Shown: in pieces, positions 7,451 to 15,213 of the stretch
Layout of the letters: each line of letters begins with the position of its first letter
How positions within the stretch are numbered: the stretch's first letter is position 1
Source of the DNA: Collinsella sp.
GTDB lineage: Bacteria; Actinomycetota; Coriobacteriia; Coriobacteriales; Coriobacteriaceae
Reading direction: 5' to 3'
Length of the DNA: 23,281 bases
NCBI GenBank assembly: GCA_020025115.1
Contig: JAHHSP010000008.1
Coordinates: 1-23,281 of the forward strand
Notes under the pieces: generated by a model
What the model was told of the DNA's origin: nothing
Seen by the model: the letters and a program-made list of their open reading frames with translations, nothing else
Database searches by the model: none
Made by a program: the position numbers and the translations under genes

Positions 7451-8677
7451 ATGGCGGGTCCACCACACCCGAAAGACTACGTTGGGCAGGATGAATTGGC
7501 AGAACGCGACGAGAACCTACGCAAGTACATCAACCGGCACAGGCGCCGACACGGGCATCGCGGCATCCTCGAGCGCGGAGCCTATGAGCTGCATCGCTTC
7601 TTCCGCCGGGCACTCAACATCCGGGAAGGCCGCGCACCCTACCATGTGATCAGGAAGCGCTTCGTCAACGGGGCGCGCCTCAACGGGACGCATCTTTGCA
7701 TCCTCGTTATCGCCATGATTATCGCCTGCATCGGGCTCGACACGGACTCAGACATCGCCATCGTCGGCGCCATGCTCATCTGCCCCATCATGGGTTCCGT
7801 CCTCGCCATCGCCTACGGCATGGCCACCGTCGATCGAGCACTCATACGGGATGCCGTGGGCGGCCTCATCCTCCAAATGGCCTTCTGCCTCGTCACCTCA
7901 ACGCTCTACTTCCACTTCTCCCCCGCCGCCGGCATGACTCAGGCACTCGCAGACAACTCAAACCCCACTGCGTGGGACCTGCTCCTCGCGCTTGTCGGCG
8001 GCTTCGCCGGCGGCTTGGGCAACTCCCGCGATCAGGAGCCGGCGACCCTCATCTCGGGCGTTGCGGTCGCAACCGCCCTCATGCCGCCGTTATGCGCCGC
8101 GGGCTACGGCATCGCGGCCATCGACGGCAGGCTCTTCCTCTCCGCACTCTACGAATTCGGCATCAATGTCGTGTTCATCGCCCTCTCCGCGCAGATCGTG
8201 CTGTTGCTGCTTCGCGTGCCGCTCAAACGTGACCTCAACGGCGACGGCGTGATAACCGCCGAGGAGGAGGAGAGCATACAGGCGCTCTCCTATTCGCTGC
8301 GCTGGCGCATCCTGCTCGGCACCGGGCTGTTCGCCATCCCCTGCCTGATACTCACCGCGAACTTGGTGCGGGAGGCGGACGCACCCGCCCCCGCGGCATT
8401 TGGAGCGACCGAGACGGCACAGGAGCTGGCCGCCGTCTGTCCGGGTTTCGAGGAGTACACCGTGGGAAACGAAACCGCCGTCGAAGCGGGCGACGCGCAA
8501 GGGCGCACCGAACTCGTGGCGCGCATCTCAACGAAGTCCACCCTCGACAAGGGCACTCGGGAGGTCGCCGAGAAGCTCATCCGTATCGACGTGCCCGAGA
8601 TAGACCGCGTCGAATTCTCGGTCTCGGACCCGGATCTTGCGGCAAATGGCCATCGCGAGGGCGTCGTCGAACCCTAA
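7451..8677 (+). CDS. DUF389 (TIGR00341-type) multispanning membrane protein with an EF-hand loop
   Basis: The 408-residue product has a basic N-terminal region (about 20-76), then about six membrane segments (near 81-95, 102-123, 135-156, 175-190, 198-220 and 228-255), a cytosolic loop, a seventh segment near 286-306, and a soluble C-terminal domain. Segments such as IVGAMLICPIMGSVLAIAYG, FAGGLG and ISGVAVATALMPPLCAAG are typical of the DUF389 family, whose function is unknown. Residues 261-272 (DLNGDGVITAEE) match every ligand position of a calcium-binding EF-hand loop (D, N, D, G, T, E at 1, 3, 5, 6, 9, 12). The start is uncertain: in-frame ATGs lie at 7421, 7424 and 7451, none with a good ribosome site. 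It converges with the hydrolase gene only 27 bp downstream. Confidence 0.85.
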   Translation: MAGPPHPKDYVGQDELAERDENLRKYINRHRRRHGHRGILERGAYELHRFFRRALNIREGRAPYHVIRKRFVNGARLNGTHLCILVIAMIIACIGLDTDSDIAIVGAMLICPIMGSVLAIAYGMATVDRALIRDAVGGLILQMAFCLVTSTLYFHFSPAAGMTQALADNSNPTAWDLLLALVGGFAGGLGNSRDQEPATLISGVAVATALMPPLCAAGYGIAAIDGRLFLSALYEFGINVVFIALSAQIVLLLLRVPLKRDLNGDGVITAEEEESIQALSYSLRWRILLGTGLFAIPCLILTANLVREADAPAPAAFGATETAQELAAVCPGFEEYTVGNETAVEAGDAQGRTELVARISTKSTLDKGTREVAEKLIRIDVPEIDRVEFSVSDPDLAANGHREGVVEP

Positions 8678-8704
8678 GCCCCGCGCACGGGAACATGCAA
8701 GCCG

Positions 8705-9466
8705 TTATTCGCCGCCCGCCGCCCGCACAAAAGCACGCCAGAGCTTGAAGTCAGTGGGTATGGACTCCCAGGTGTACTCGGGATGCCATTGCACGCCCAT
8801 GCAGAAGCGCTCACCCTGCACCTCGATGGCCTCGGGGACTCCGTCGGTGGCCACAGCCACAAGGCGCACGCCCTCGCCGAGCTTGTCGACACAGCAATGA
8901 TGGCTCGAGTTGACCTGGACTTCGCCCGGCCAATCGAGGATGCGGGCGAGCAGCGAGCCATCCTCGACCGCGATCGGATGCGCGGGGTCATGCAAGATCG
9001 GGAGATGACGCCAGTGCACCTTGCCCTCGGGCACGGGCAGGCTCGGCACATCCATGCACAGGGTGCCGCCAAGCGCCACGTTCAAAATCTGCATGCCGCG
9101 GCAAGTCGCGAACAAGGGCTTGTGCGCTTTCAGCGCCGCATGGATGAGCTTGAGCTCGAAGGCATCGCGCTCATGGCAGAGCAGGCGCTCATCATACGGC
9201 CCCTCCTCGCCCCACAAAGCGGGATCCACATCATGCCCGCCGGGAATCGCCACACCATCGGCCATCTCGACATAGCGAGCGATGACGTCCTCGTCCTCGG
9301 TGAGCGCCATGATGAGCGGCAGGCCGCCCGCGGCGAGGATCGCATCGAGAAACACCGTGGAACCCGTTGCCTCGGGGGCCAGACGCTCCGGCATCTGCAG
9401 GCACGGCTTGGGCTGCTCCAAGCGCGGTGCAATCAGAATCATCGGCCTGTCATCTGCTGCGATCAT
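8705..9466 (-). CDS. Peptidase C26 / PuuD-like class-I glutamine amidotransferase hydrolase
   Basis: The product (253 residues) belongs to the gamma-glutamyl-GABA hydrolase group. The nucleophile is C122 in TCRGMQILNVALGG, and the His-Glu pair is H228/E230 in GVQWHPEY. The GGHDVDPALWGEE and VNSSHHCCVDKLG segments are also those of the family. Members hydrolyse gamma-glutamyl amide bonds in the cytosol, for example gamma-Glu-GABA. The start at 9466 is 4 bp after the stop of the ABC ATPase gene, with AGGA overlapping that gene's end; an ATG at 9442 is the alternative. It is the last gene of the amino-acid importer operon, which suggests the imported solute, or a product of it, is its substrate. 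The exact substrate cannot be read from the sequence. Confidence 0.88.
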   Translation of the reverse strand: MIAADDRPMILIAPRLEQPKPCLQMPERLAPEATGSTVFLDAILAAGGLPLIMALTEDEDVIARYVEMADGVAIPGGHDVDPALWGEEGPYDERLLCHERDAFELKLIHAALKAHKPLFATCRGMQILNVALGGTLCMDVPSLPVPEGKVHWRHLPILHDPAHPIAVEDGSLLARILDWPGEVQVNSSHHCCVDKLGEGVRLVAVATDGVPEAIEVQGERFCMGVQWHPEYTWESIPTDFKLWRAFVRAAGGE

Positions 9467-9470
9467 AGGT

Positions 9471-10232
9471 CTAATGTCCTTTGATGGAGTCGAGGAAGTC
9501 GCGGGCGCGCTGAGATTGCGGCTGGTCGAAAAAGGCGTCGGGCGCGCCTTCCTCAACAATCGCGCCGTCGGCCATAAAGACGACGCGATCGGCCACGCGA
9601 CGGGCGAAATTCATCTCATGGGTCACCACGATCATCGTCATACCCTGACGGGCAAGATCGACCATGACGTCGAGCACCTCGTTGATCATCTCGGGGTCGA
9701 GCGCGGAAGTGGGCTCGTCGAAAAGCATGGCCTTGGGGCGCATGGCCAGCGAGCGCGCGATGGCGACGCGCTGCTGCTGGCCGCCGGACAGCTGGGCCGG
9801 CACCTTATTCGCCTGGGACGCCACGCCCACGCGATCGAGCAGCTCCATCGCCCGCCGTTCCGCCTCCGCCTTGGATAGGCCGAGCACCTCGATGGGGCCG
9901 AGCGTGACATTTTGCAAGATGCTCATGTGGGCGAACAAGTTGAAGCTCTGGAACACCATGCCAAGTTCCGCGCGCATGGCGGCGAGCTCGCGACCCTCCT
10001 CGGGCAGAGGATTGCCCTCGATGAGAATCTCACCCGCATCGATGGTCTCCAGGCGATTGATGGCGCGGCACAGCGTCGATTTGCCCGAGCCCGAGGGCCC
10101 GATCACCACGACGACTTCTCCTTTGTCAACGGACAGGCTCACGTCCTTGAGCACATGCAGGTCGCCGAAATGCTTGTCCACATGGCGCAGCTCGATGATG
10201 GGGGCCGTGGGGCTCTCTGACTGTATGGGCAT
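9471..10232 (-). CDS. Polar amino acid ABC transporter ATPase (GlnQ/GluA type)
   Basis: The 253-residue protein powers the importer encoded upstream. Walker A GPSGSGKST is at 45-53, the Q-loop glutamine at 95, the signature LSGGQQQR at 148-155, Walker B AMLFDEP at 168-174 and the switch histidine at 205. Sequence between these motifs (MVFQSFNLFAHMSILQNV) is characteristic of the glutamate/glutamine/polar amino acid family. A GGA lies 6 nt before the ATG. It follows the second permease gene after a 59-bp gap containing a small hairpin, and precedes the C26 hydrolase gene by 4 bp. Confidence 0.95.
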   Translation of the reverse strand: MPIQSESPTAPIIELRHVDKHFGDLHVLKDVSLSVDKGEVVVVIGPSGSGKSTLCRAINRLETIDAGEILIEGNPLPEEGRELAAMRAELGMVFQSFNLFAHMSILQNVTLGPIEVLGLSKAEAERRAMELLDRVGVASQANKVPAQLSGGQQQRVAIARSLAMRPKAMLFDEPTSALDPEMINEVLDVMVDLARQGMTMIVVTHEMNFARRVADRVVFMADGAIVEEGAPDAFFDQPQSQRARDFLDSIKGH

Positions 10233-10267
10233 ATCGAATCCGTTCTCACGAGGGCTTAATCAACGAT

Positions 10268-10284
10268 GCGTCCTCAGCGGACGC
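10268..10284 (-). other. Small intra-operon hairpin between permease and ATPase genes
   Basis: GCGTCC and GGACGC form a 6-bp stem with a 5-nt loop. No T-run follows on the minus strand, so it is more likely an RNA-stability or translation-tuning element than a terminator. Confidence 0.4.
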
Positions 10285-10291
10285 GCGGGAA

Positions 10292-11152
10292 TCAGGCGGG
10301 GTTGGTGCTGTAGCGACTCACGACGCGCGTGCCGCTGCGCCGAGCGACACAGACGGAAAGCTGGTTTATGGCGTAGTTCAGCAGGATGTATATCACCGCC
10401 ACTACCAGATAGGTGCTCACCAGGGCATCGTAGTTGGTGATCAACACGCGGGCATTCTGCAGCATGTCGGGATAGCTCACCACATATGCGACCGTGGTGT
10501 CCTTTACCACGACCACAAGCTGAGAGATGAGAGAGGGAATCACGTACCGGATCGCCTGGGGCAGCACGATCTTGAGCTTCACGCGAAACGGGCTCAAACC
10601 AAGCGCCAACGCCGCCTCGGTCTGGCCACGGGGAACGGCGTTCACACCCGCGCGGAACACCTCGGCGAGCACACCCGAGGCCGCGAGCGCGATTGGCAAG
10701 GTGAGCATCCAAAACGACGACATCCTGATACCGTACTGGGGCACCACCAGGAAAAAGAAGTAGATCAGCAGCAGGCTCGGCACGCCGCGAAAGAAATCGG
10801 TCACGATGCGGCAGATCGCCTCGAGCACGCGGATACCGCTCGTGCGCCCGAGCATGAGGGCAAGACCCAGCACCAACGCGATGCCGCCGGCGGTGAGCGC
10901 CACCGCAAGGGTGCCGCGCAAGCCCGCAAGCAGATAGCTCCACGTGCCCATCTGCGTGAAGAACATCCAATACCGCGGGTTGAGCTGACCGGTCGCCCAA
11001 AATTGATACACCGCAAATCCCAGCAGCAGGGCGACCAGCGCGGCCGTGATGGCCGTGCCCACGCGGATCTTCGCGCGCATCTTGGGCCCCGGCGCCTCGT
11101 ATAGGGCATCGCGGATGCTCACGGGCTGTGAGGTGGAGGGCATGGCGCTCAT
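10292..11152 (-). CDS. Polar amino acid ABC transporter permease (GluD/HisM type)
   Basis: The 286-residue protein is the second of two membrane subunits. It has an N-terminal cytosolic tail of about 30 residues, a first membrane segment near 31-52, an amphipathic region, and then the five-helix core of the family. The ATPase-coupling EAA loop is at about 179-201 (EAALALGLSPFRVKLKIVLP). A membrane run YLLAGLRGTLAVALTAGG begins the conserved domain. Its ATG overlaps the stop of the first permease gene as ATGA, so the two are translationally coupled and probably made in equal amounts as a heterodimer. Confidence 0.93.
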   Translation of the reverse strand: MSAMPSTSQPVSIRDALYEAPGPKMRAKIRVGTAITAALVALLLGFAVYQFWATGQLNPRYWMFFTQMGTWSYLLAGLRGTLAVALTAGGIALVLGLALMLGRTSGIRVLEAICRIVTDFFRGVPSLLLIYFFFLVVPQYGIRMSSFWMLTLPIALAASGVLAEVFRAGVNAVPRGQTEAALALGLSPFRVKLKIVLPQAIRYVIPSLISQLVVVVKDTTVAYVVSYPDMLQNARVLITNYDALVSTYLVVAVIYILLNYAINQLSVCVARRSGTRVVSRYSTNPA

Positions 11153-11808
11153 CGGACAATCCTCACCTTCCGGTCGATTCGATTGCCCACGAACGCGATG
11201 ACCACCGCGGTGAGCGCATAACCGGCGGCCGAGACGGCAAAGGCCAGGATGCCGCCGGTCGCACGCGTGTTGATATAGGAGACCACCCCGGTGAGCTCAA
11301 GGGGGTCGAGCGGAACCTGCGAACCGATCGAGGTGGTGAGCAGCACGGCGATGAGCAGGTTCGTCATGGGCAGCACCGTGGTTCGAAGCGCCTGGGGAAT
11401 CACGATCCGTCGGAGCATCTGCCCAAACGAGAGGCCCAGAGATCGCGCGGCCTCGATCTGGCCCACACCGATGGTGTTGATGCCGGTCATGAAGTTCTCA
11501 GAGCCAAAGGCAGAGGCCACGAGCACCACCGTGAGAATCACGCACGCACGGTACGGCAGCACCAACTTCAAGCTCGGCAGCGCATATACGATGATGATCA
11601 GCAGGGCGACGCCCGGGATGTTGCGGAACACCTGGACGTAGCCGTCGCCCAGCAGGCGCAGCGGCTTAAACGGAGACACGCGCATCACGGTCACGACGAC
11701 GGCGAGCGCCATGACGAGCACGAAGCAAAATGCCGTCATCCCCCAGGTGGACAACAGCGCCTCCCAATAATTGCGCCCATAGGTCGCCATCAGCTCCGAC
11801 AGCCCCAT
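11149..11808 (-). CDS. Polar amino acid ABC transporter permease (GluC/HisQ type)
   Basis: The 219-residue membrane subunit carries an EAA loop at about 119-142 (EAARSLGLSFGQMLRRIVIP) and the FRNIPGVALL segment near 61, which resembles the FRGTPLL pattern of this family. I chose the ATG at 11808 because GAAGGGG lies 5 nt upstream. A GTG at 11844 would add 12 residues but has no ribosome site. It lies 162 bp after the binding-protein gene, with a large hairpin between, and overlaps the next permease gene by 4 bp. Confidence 0.93.
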   Translation of the reverse strand: MGLSELMATYGRNYWEALLSTWGMTAFCFVLVMALAVVVTVMRVSPFKPLRLLGDGYVQVFRNIPGVALLIIIVYALPSLKLVLPYRACVILTVVLVASAFGSENFMTGINTIGVGQIEAARSLGLSFGQMLRRIVIPQALRTTVLPMTNLLIAVLLTTSIGSQVPLDPLELTGVVSYINTRATGGILAFAVSAAGYALTAVVIAFVGNRIDRKVRIVR

Positions 11809-11850
11809 GCGCACCCCTTCCCCACGTTCGAACCCTTCAGTCACAATGCC

Positions 11851-11908
11851 GCGGAGGCGCCGGCCCGCCCGTCACGCATCGCGTGCAGGCGAGCGCGGGC
11901 GCCTCCGC
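11851..11908 (-). other. Long intra-operon hairpin after the solute-binding-protein gene
   Basis: GCGGAGGCGCC (11851-11861) and GGCGCCTCCGC (11898-11908) form a perfect 11-bp outer stem. Inside, CGCC/GGCG (11866-11869, 11888-11891) and CACGC/GCGTG (11873-11877, 11881-11885) continue the arm. No T-run follows. Hairpins in this position are known to protect binding-protein mRNA and to reduce read-through into permease genes, so transporter subunits are made in unequal amounts. That role is inferred here. Confidence 0.65.
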
Positions 11909-11970
11909 ACATACTCGCAATCGGCATCACCGCCCCATCGGGGCAGGAGCGCCGTGCGCATCTCGCGAGC

Positions 11971-12960
11971 CTACGCGCCGATCGCCGGAGGCTGCGGGGC
12001 CTCGTCGATCTCGGCGCGATCGCCGATGCAGAGCTTCCACAGCTCCTCCCAGGTACCATCCTCCTCGACCTGGGTCAGGAAGGCGTTCACGAACGCGACG
12101 CCGTCGGAGTCGAGCGGAAGGCCGATGCCGTACAGGTCCTCGGGTCCGAAAGGCTCGCCGGCCATCTTGTATTTGCCGGGCTGCTTCATCATGTCGGAGA
12201 AGAGCATGTTGCGATCGATGACATAGGCGTCCACGCGACCCTGGGCAAGAGCGCTGCGCGCCTCCTCGTCGGTCTTGAACTCCTGGAGCTTGGCGTCGGG
12301 GCAGACCTCCTCCATGATGCTCGGACCGGTGGAACCGGACTGGGCCGCCACGTTCTTTCCTGCGAGGTCGTCGACGCCGGCGATATCGTCATTGTCGGCG
12401 AGCACGAGAATGGACTGCTGCGTGCCATAGTAGGGGCCGGCGAAGGAGATGAGCTTCTTGCGGTCCTCGGTGATGGAATATGTGGCGAACACGGCGTCGA
12501 CCTGATCGTTTTGCAGGACGGACTCGCGCGTGTCGGAGGTGACCTGCGTTGCCTCGAACTTGGATTCGTCGCCCAGGATGTAGCGAACGAGCAGCTGGGC
12601 AAGGCCGGCGTCGAAACCGCGCAGCTTGCCATCCTTCTCATTCAACAGGCTGAAAAGCATGGAAGTCTGGACGACGCCGAGGCGCATCGTGCCGGCGTCC
12701 TTGATCTTTTGAGCCCACTCGCTGGAGGCGATCGTCGCATCGTCGGCGACGGCACCCGAGGCGATCAGCTTGTCATACGCGACGGCATCGAGAAGCGCGG
12801 GCTCCTGATCCTCGGCGGCATCCCCCGTGGAGGATCCGGCCGGCGCCGGGGCGTCCGGCTGTTCGCCACATGCGGCCAGGCCCAACGTAGCCGCGCCGGC
12901 GACTGCGACGCCCAGCACCTGACGACGATCGAGCATAAGTTCACGCGTGGTCTTGCTCAT
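11971..12960 (-). CDS. Amino-acid ABC transporter substrate-binding lipoprotein (SBP family 3)
   Basis: The product (329 residues) is the extracellular receptor of the importer. The N-terminus has a twin-arginine motif (DRRQVLGV), a hydrophobic core and a lipobox LAAC with the lipidated C31, so it looks like a Tat-exported lipoprotein. A Pro/Ala/Ser-rich tether follows (about 34-52). The family-3 body then shows GTMRLGVV, LRGFDAGLAQLLVRYIL, VDAVFATYSITEDRKKLISFAGPYY and VAAQSGSTG, the last being the helix that commonly contacts the ligand carboxylate. AAAGGA lies just before the ATG. It is the first gene of the importer operon. Family membership is firm; the ligand (glutamate, glutamine or a gamma-glutamyl compound) is not determined. 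Confidence 0.93.
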   Translation of the reverse strand: MSKTTRELMLDRRQVLGVAVAGAATLGLAACGEQPDAPAPAGSSTGDAAEDQEPALLDAVAYDKLIASGAVADDATIASSEWAQKIKDAGTMRLGVVQTSMLFSLLNEKDGKLRGFDAGLAQLLVRYILGDESKFEATQVTSDTRESVLQNDQVDAVFATYSITEDRKKLISFAGPYYGTQQSILVLADNDDIAGVDDLAGKNVAAQSGSTGPSIMEEVCPDAKLQEFKTDEEARSALAQGRVDAYVIDRNMLFSDMMKQPGKYKMAGEPFGPEDLYGIGLPLDSDGVAFVNAFLTQVEEDGTWEELWKLCIGDRAEIDEAPQPPAIGA

Positions 12961-12984
12961 GAGGGTTCCTTTCCCCTGTACGCG

Positions 12985-13040
12985 ATAATACTTTATCTTA
13001 CCGCAGTCTTTGCTCAGTTAGTCCAGCGAACTGGTGGACT
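12985..13040 (-). promoter_or_regulatory. Candidate promoter/operator of the importer operon
   Basis: A -10-like TATTAT lies at 12985-12990 on the minus strand, about 25 bp before the ATG, but no good -35 is visible 16-18 bp upstream. Just further upstream is an imperfect palindrome at 13020-13040 with AGTCCA and TGGACT as outer arms. This could be an operator, or a small hairpin with a UUCG-type loop if transcribed. Confidence 0.35.
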
Positions 13041-13105
13041 TTACGCGTTCTTATGCCCCAACCGCGACACTTGTATCACTTGCACGGCAACCACAGCATT
13101 CAAGC

Positions 13106-13139
13106 GATGGCGCCCGCGCTGTGGAACGCGGGCGCCATC
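13106..13139 (-). terminator. Strong hairpin after dxs, probable terminator
   Basis: GATGGCGCCCGCG pairs perfectly with CGCGGGCGCCATC, a 13-bp stem with an 8-nt loop, 44 bp after the dxs stop. The minus-strand sequence that follows is GCTTGAATGC, so the U-tract is poor. It separates dxs from the importer operon. Confidence 0.65.
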
Positions 13140-13183
13140 AGGGGATCCATTTGGGATTGGGAGCATCGCTCCCCGACGCACGA

Positions 13184-14980
13184 TCAGGATAGGGCGACGC
13201 GGATGGCGGAGATGATCGCCTCGAGGGTGATGCCGTTCTCGGCAAGGAGCTCGTCGACGTCGAAACGATCCGGGAAGCCCTTGCGCACGCCGTAGCACAG
13301 CGTCCGCACGCCGGTCGGACCCAGATACCGAGCGACCTTCTCGCCCCAACCGCCCTCGAGCACACCGTCCTCGAGCGTCACGACCACGCGGTGCGAGCGG
13401 GCGAGGTCGTCGAGCGCCGATTCATCGAGTTCGGTGGCGAAACGCGGGTTCACCAGGGTCGCATCGATCGCAGGCCCGCCGTCCGCGGGGGCGGCGAGGG
13501 CGCCGCACAGACTCTCCCCCAGGCCGAAGAAGCTGCCCAGTGCGAGAACCGCAACGTCGGAGCCCTCATGCACCACGTCGTAGCGCGGAAGGGAAAAATC
13601 GTCCGGGACCTCGACGCCGAATGCGGAATCTGACCTGGAGACGACGCCATTGCCGGGAACGCGGATGACCACGGGACGCGAATCCTGGTCGATGGCCCAA
13701 TCCAACATGGCGAGATACTCCTCGCGACACGTGGGCACCAGGCAACGCAGATTGGGCAGGGCCCCCTGCAGGGCGAGGTCGAAAAAGCTCAGATGGGTCG
13801 CATCGCTCGTCCCATACACGGAAGAACCGAAATCGAGGATGACGGCCGGTAGGTCGTTCAGGCACAGATCGTGCCAGAACTGGTCGTATGCGCGCTGCAT
13901 GAACACGCCGTACAGGCCGAGCACCGGCTTGGCACCCGCACGCGCGAGGCCAGCGGCGTAGGTCACGGCATGTTCCTCGGCAATGCCCACGTCCACGAAC
14001 TGGGAGCCCGCGGCATCGCGACGGGGCTTGGTGAAGCCCATGATGTAGGGCGTGGCGGCGGAGATGCCCACCACGCGCTCATCGGCGGCCATGCGCATGA
14101 GCAGATGACGACCGGTGATGTCCGCGTAGGTCTCGCTCTTCTCGCAACGGCTGCGCCGGAGCATCTCATACGTACCGGACTCGATGTCGAAGGGGCCCAC
14201 GTGATGCCAGCCTTCGGCGTCGACCTCGGCGGGCTCGTAACCGGAACCCTTGACGGTGCACAGGTGCAAGACGACCGGGTGGTCGATGTCGCGCAGCGCG
14301 AGCAGGGCTCGCTCGACAGCCGCCTCGTCGTTGCCATTGGCGAGGAAACGGTAGTCGAGCCCCAAGGAGCGGAAGAAGTTGTTGGGAGCGGTGCCCTCGC
14401 TCTCGCGCAGCTCGGCGAGGTTGCGGTAGATGCCACCGTGATTCTCGGCGATGGACCAGCCGTTGTCGTTCAAGATGACGATCACGCCGGTGCCGAGCTC
14501 GGCCAAGTTGTCAAACCCCTCGAATGCGAGGCCGCCGGAAATCGAACCATCGCCGATGACGGCGACGACGTTGTAATCGGCGCCCATGAGGTCGCGAGCC
14601 TTGGCCATACCGCAGGCGAGACTCACGGATGTGGAGGTGTGCCCGACGGAGAACAGATCGTGCTCGGACTCGGCCGGGCTGGTAAAACCGGACAGACCGC
14701 CGAAACGGCCGGCGTCGAGATAGTTGTCGGCGCGACCCGTGAGCATCTTGTGCGCGTACGTCTGATGGGAGACGTCGAAAACGAGCTTGTCCGTCGGCGA
14801 ATCGAACACGCGGTGCAGGGCGACGGTAAGCTCGACGACGCCGAGATTCGAACCGATGTGACCCCCCACCGAAGCGGAGCTCGAAAGGATGGCCCGGCGA
14901 ATCTCAGAGCAAAGAAGCGGCAGGTCGGCGGCATCAAGGTCCTTCACGTCCTGCGGCGATGAAATGCGTTCCAGCAGCAT
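13184..14980 (-). CDS. dxs: 1-deoxy-D-xylulose-5-phosphate synthase, divergent short form
   Basis: The 598-residue product is a thiamine-diphosphate enzyme that would join pyruvate and glyceraldehyde 3-phosphate in the first step of the MEP isoprenoid pathway. Visible landmarks are GGHIGSNLG with H41, DVSHQTYAHKMLTGR with H72, the cofactor site GDGSISGG (143-150) to LNDN (170-173), KGSGYEPAE, and the catalytic glutamate E335 in GIAEEHAVT. Y365 in QRAYDQ is also present. The usual DRAG-V-GADG-THHG block reads DFGSSVYGTSDATHLSFFD (383-401), so the arginine (R420 in E. coli) is absent. PRGN reads PGN (442-444), so the R478 equivalent is missing too. A GGGAGG lies about 12 nt before the ATG. dxs is the best name, but a related acceptor specificity cannot be excluded. 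Confidence 0.85.
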   Translation of the reverse strand: MLLERISSPQDVKDLDAADLPLLCSEIRRAILSSSASVGGHIGSNLGVVELTVALHRVFDSPTDKLVFDVSHQTYAHKMLTGRADNYLDAGRFGGLSGFTSPAESEHDLFSVGHTSTSVSLACGMAKARDLMGADYNVVAVIGDGSISGGLAFEGFDNLAELGTGVIVILNDNGWSIAENHGGIYRNLAELRESEGTAPNNFFRSLGLDYRFLANGNDEAAVERALLALRDIDHPVVLHLCTVKGSGYEPAEVDAEGWHHVGPFDIESGTYEMLRRSRCEKSETYADITGRHLLMRMAADERVVGISAATPYIMGFTKPRRDAAGSQFVDVGIAEEHAVTYAAGLARAGAKPVLGLYGVFMQRAYDQFWHDLCLNDLPAVILDFGSSVYGTSDATHLSFFDLALQGALPNLRCLVPTCREEYLAMLDWAIDQDSRPVVIRVPGNGVVSRSDSAFGVEVPDDFSLPRYDVVHEGSDVAVLALGSFFGLGESLCGALAAPADGGPAIDATLVNPRFATELDESALDDLARSHRVVVTLEDGVLEGGWGEKVARYLGPTGVRTLCYGVRKGFPDRFDVDELLAENGITLEAIISAIRVALS

Positions 14981-15213
14981 GCGTGCGACGAACCTCCCGA
15001 GATGCGGATGATGAACAATGTATTACGTAGAGTACCAGTTTCGCATACTCCGATGATGAAAATGGGGCATATCCGCCAAACGGCAATAGGTCCCGGGAAT
15101 ATCGGGGGCCGCCGAGGCCCGCAGGCTCATCGATCCAATTGTCTGGATGCCTTTTGCGCCATGAATCACCCGCCATGCGCGGAAACTTCAGGGCAAAACC
15201 AAGGGAGGCCAGG

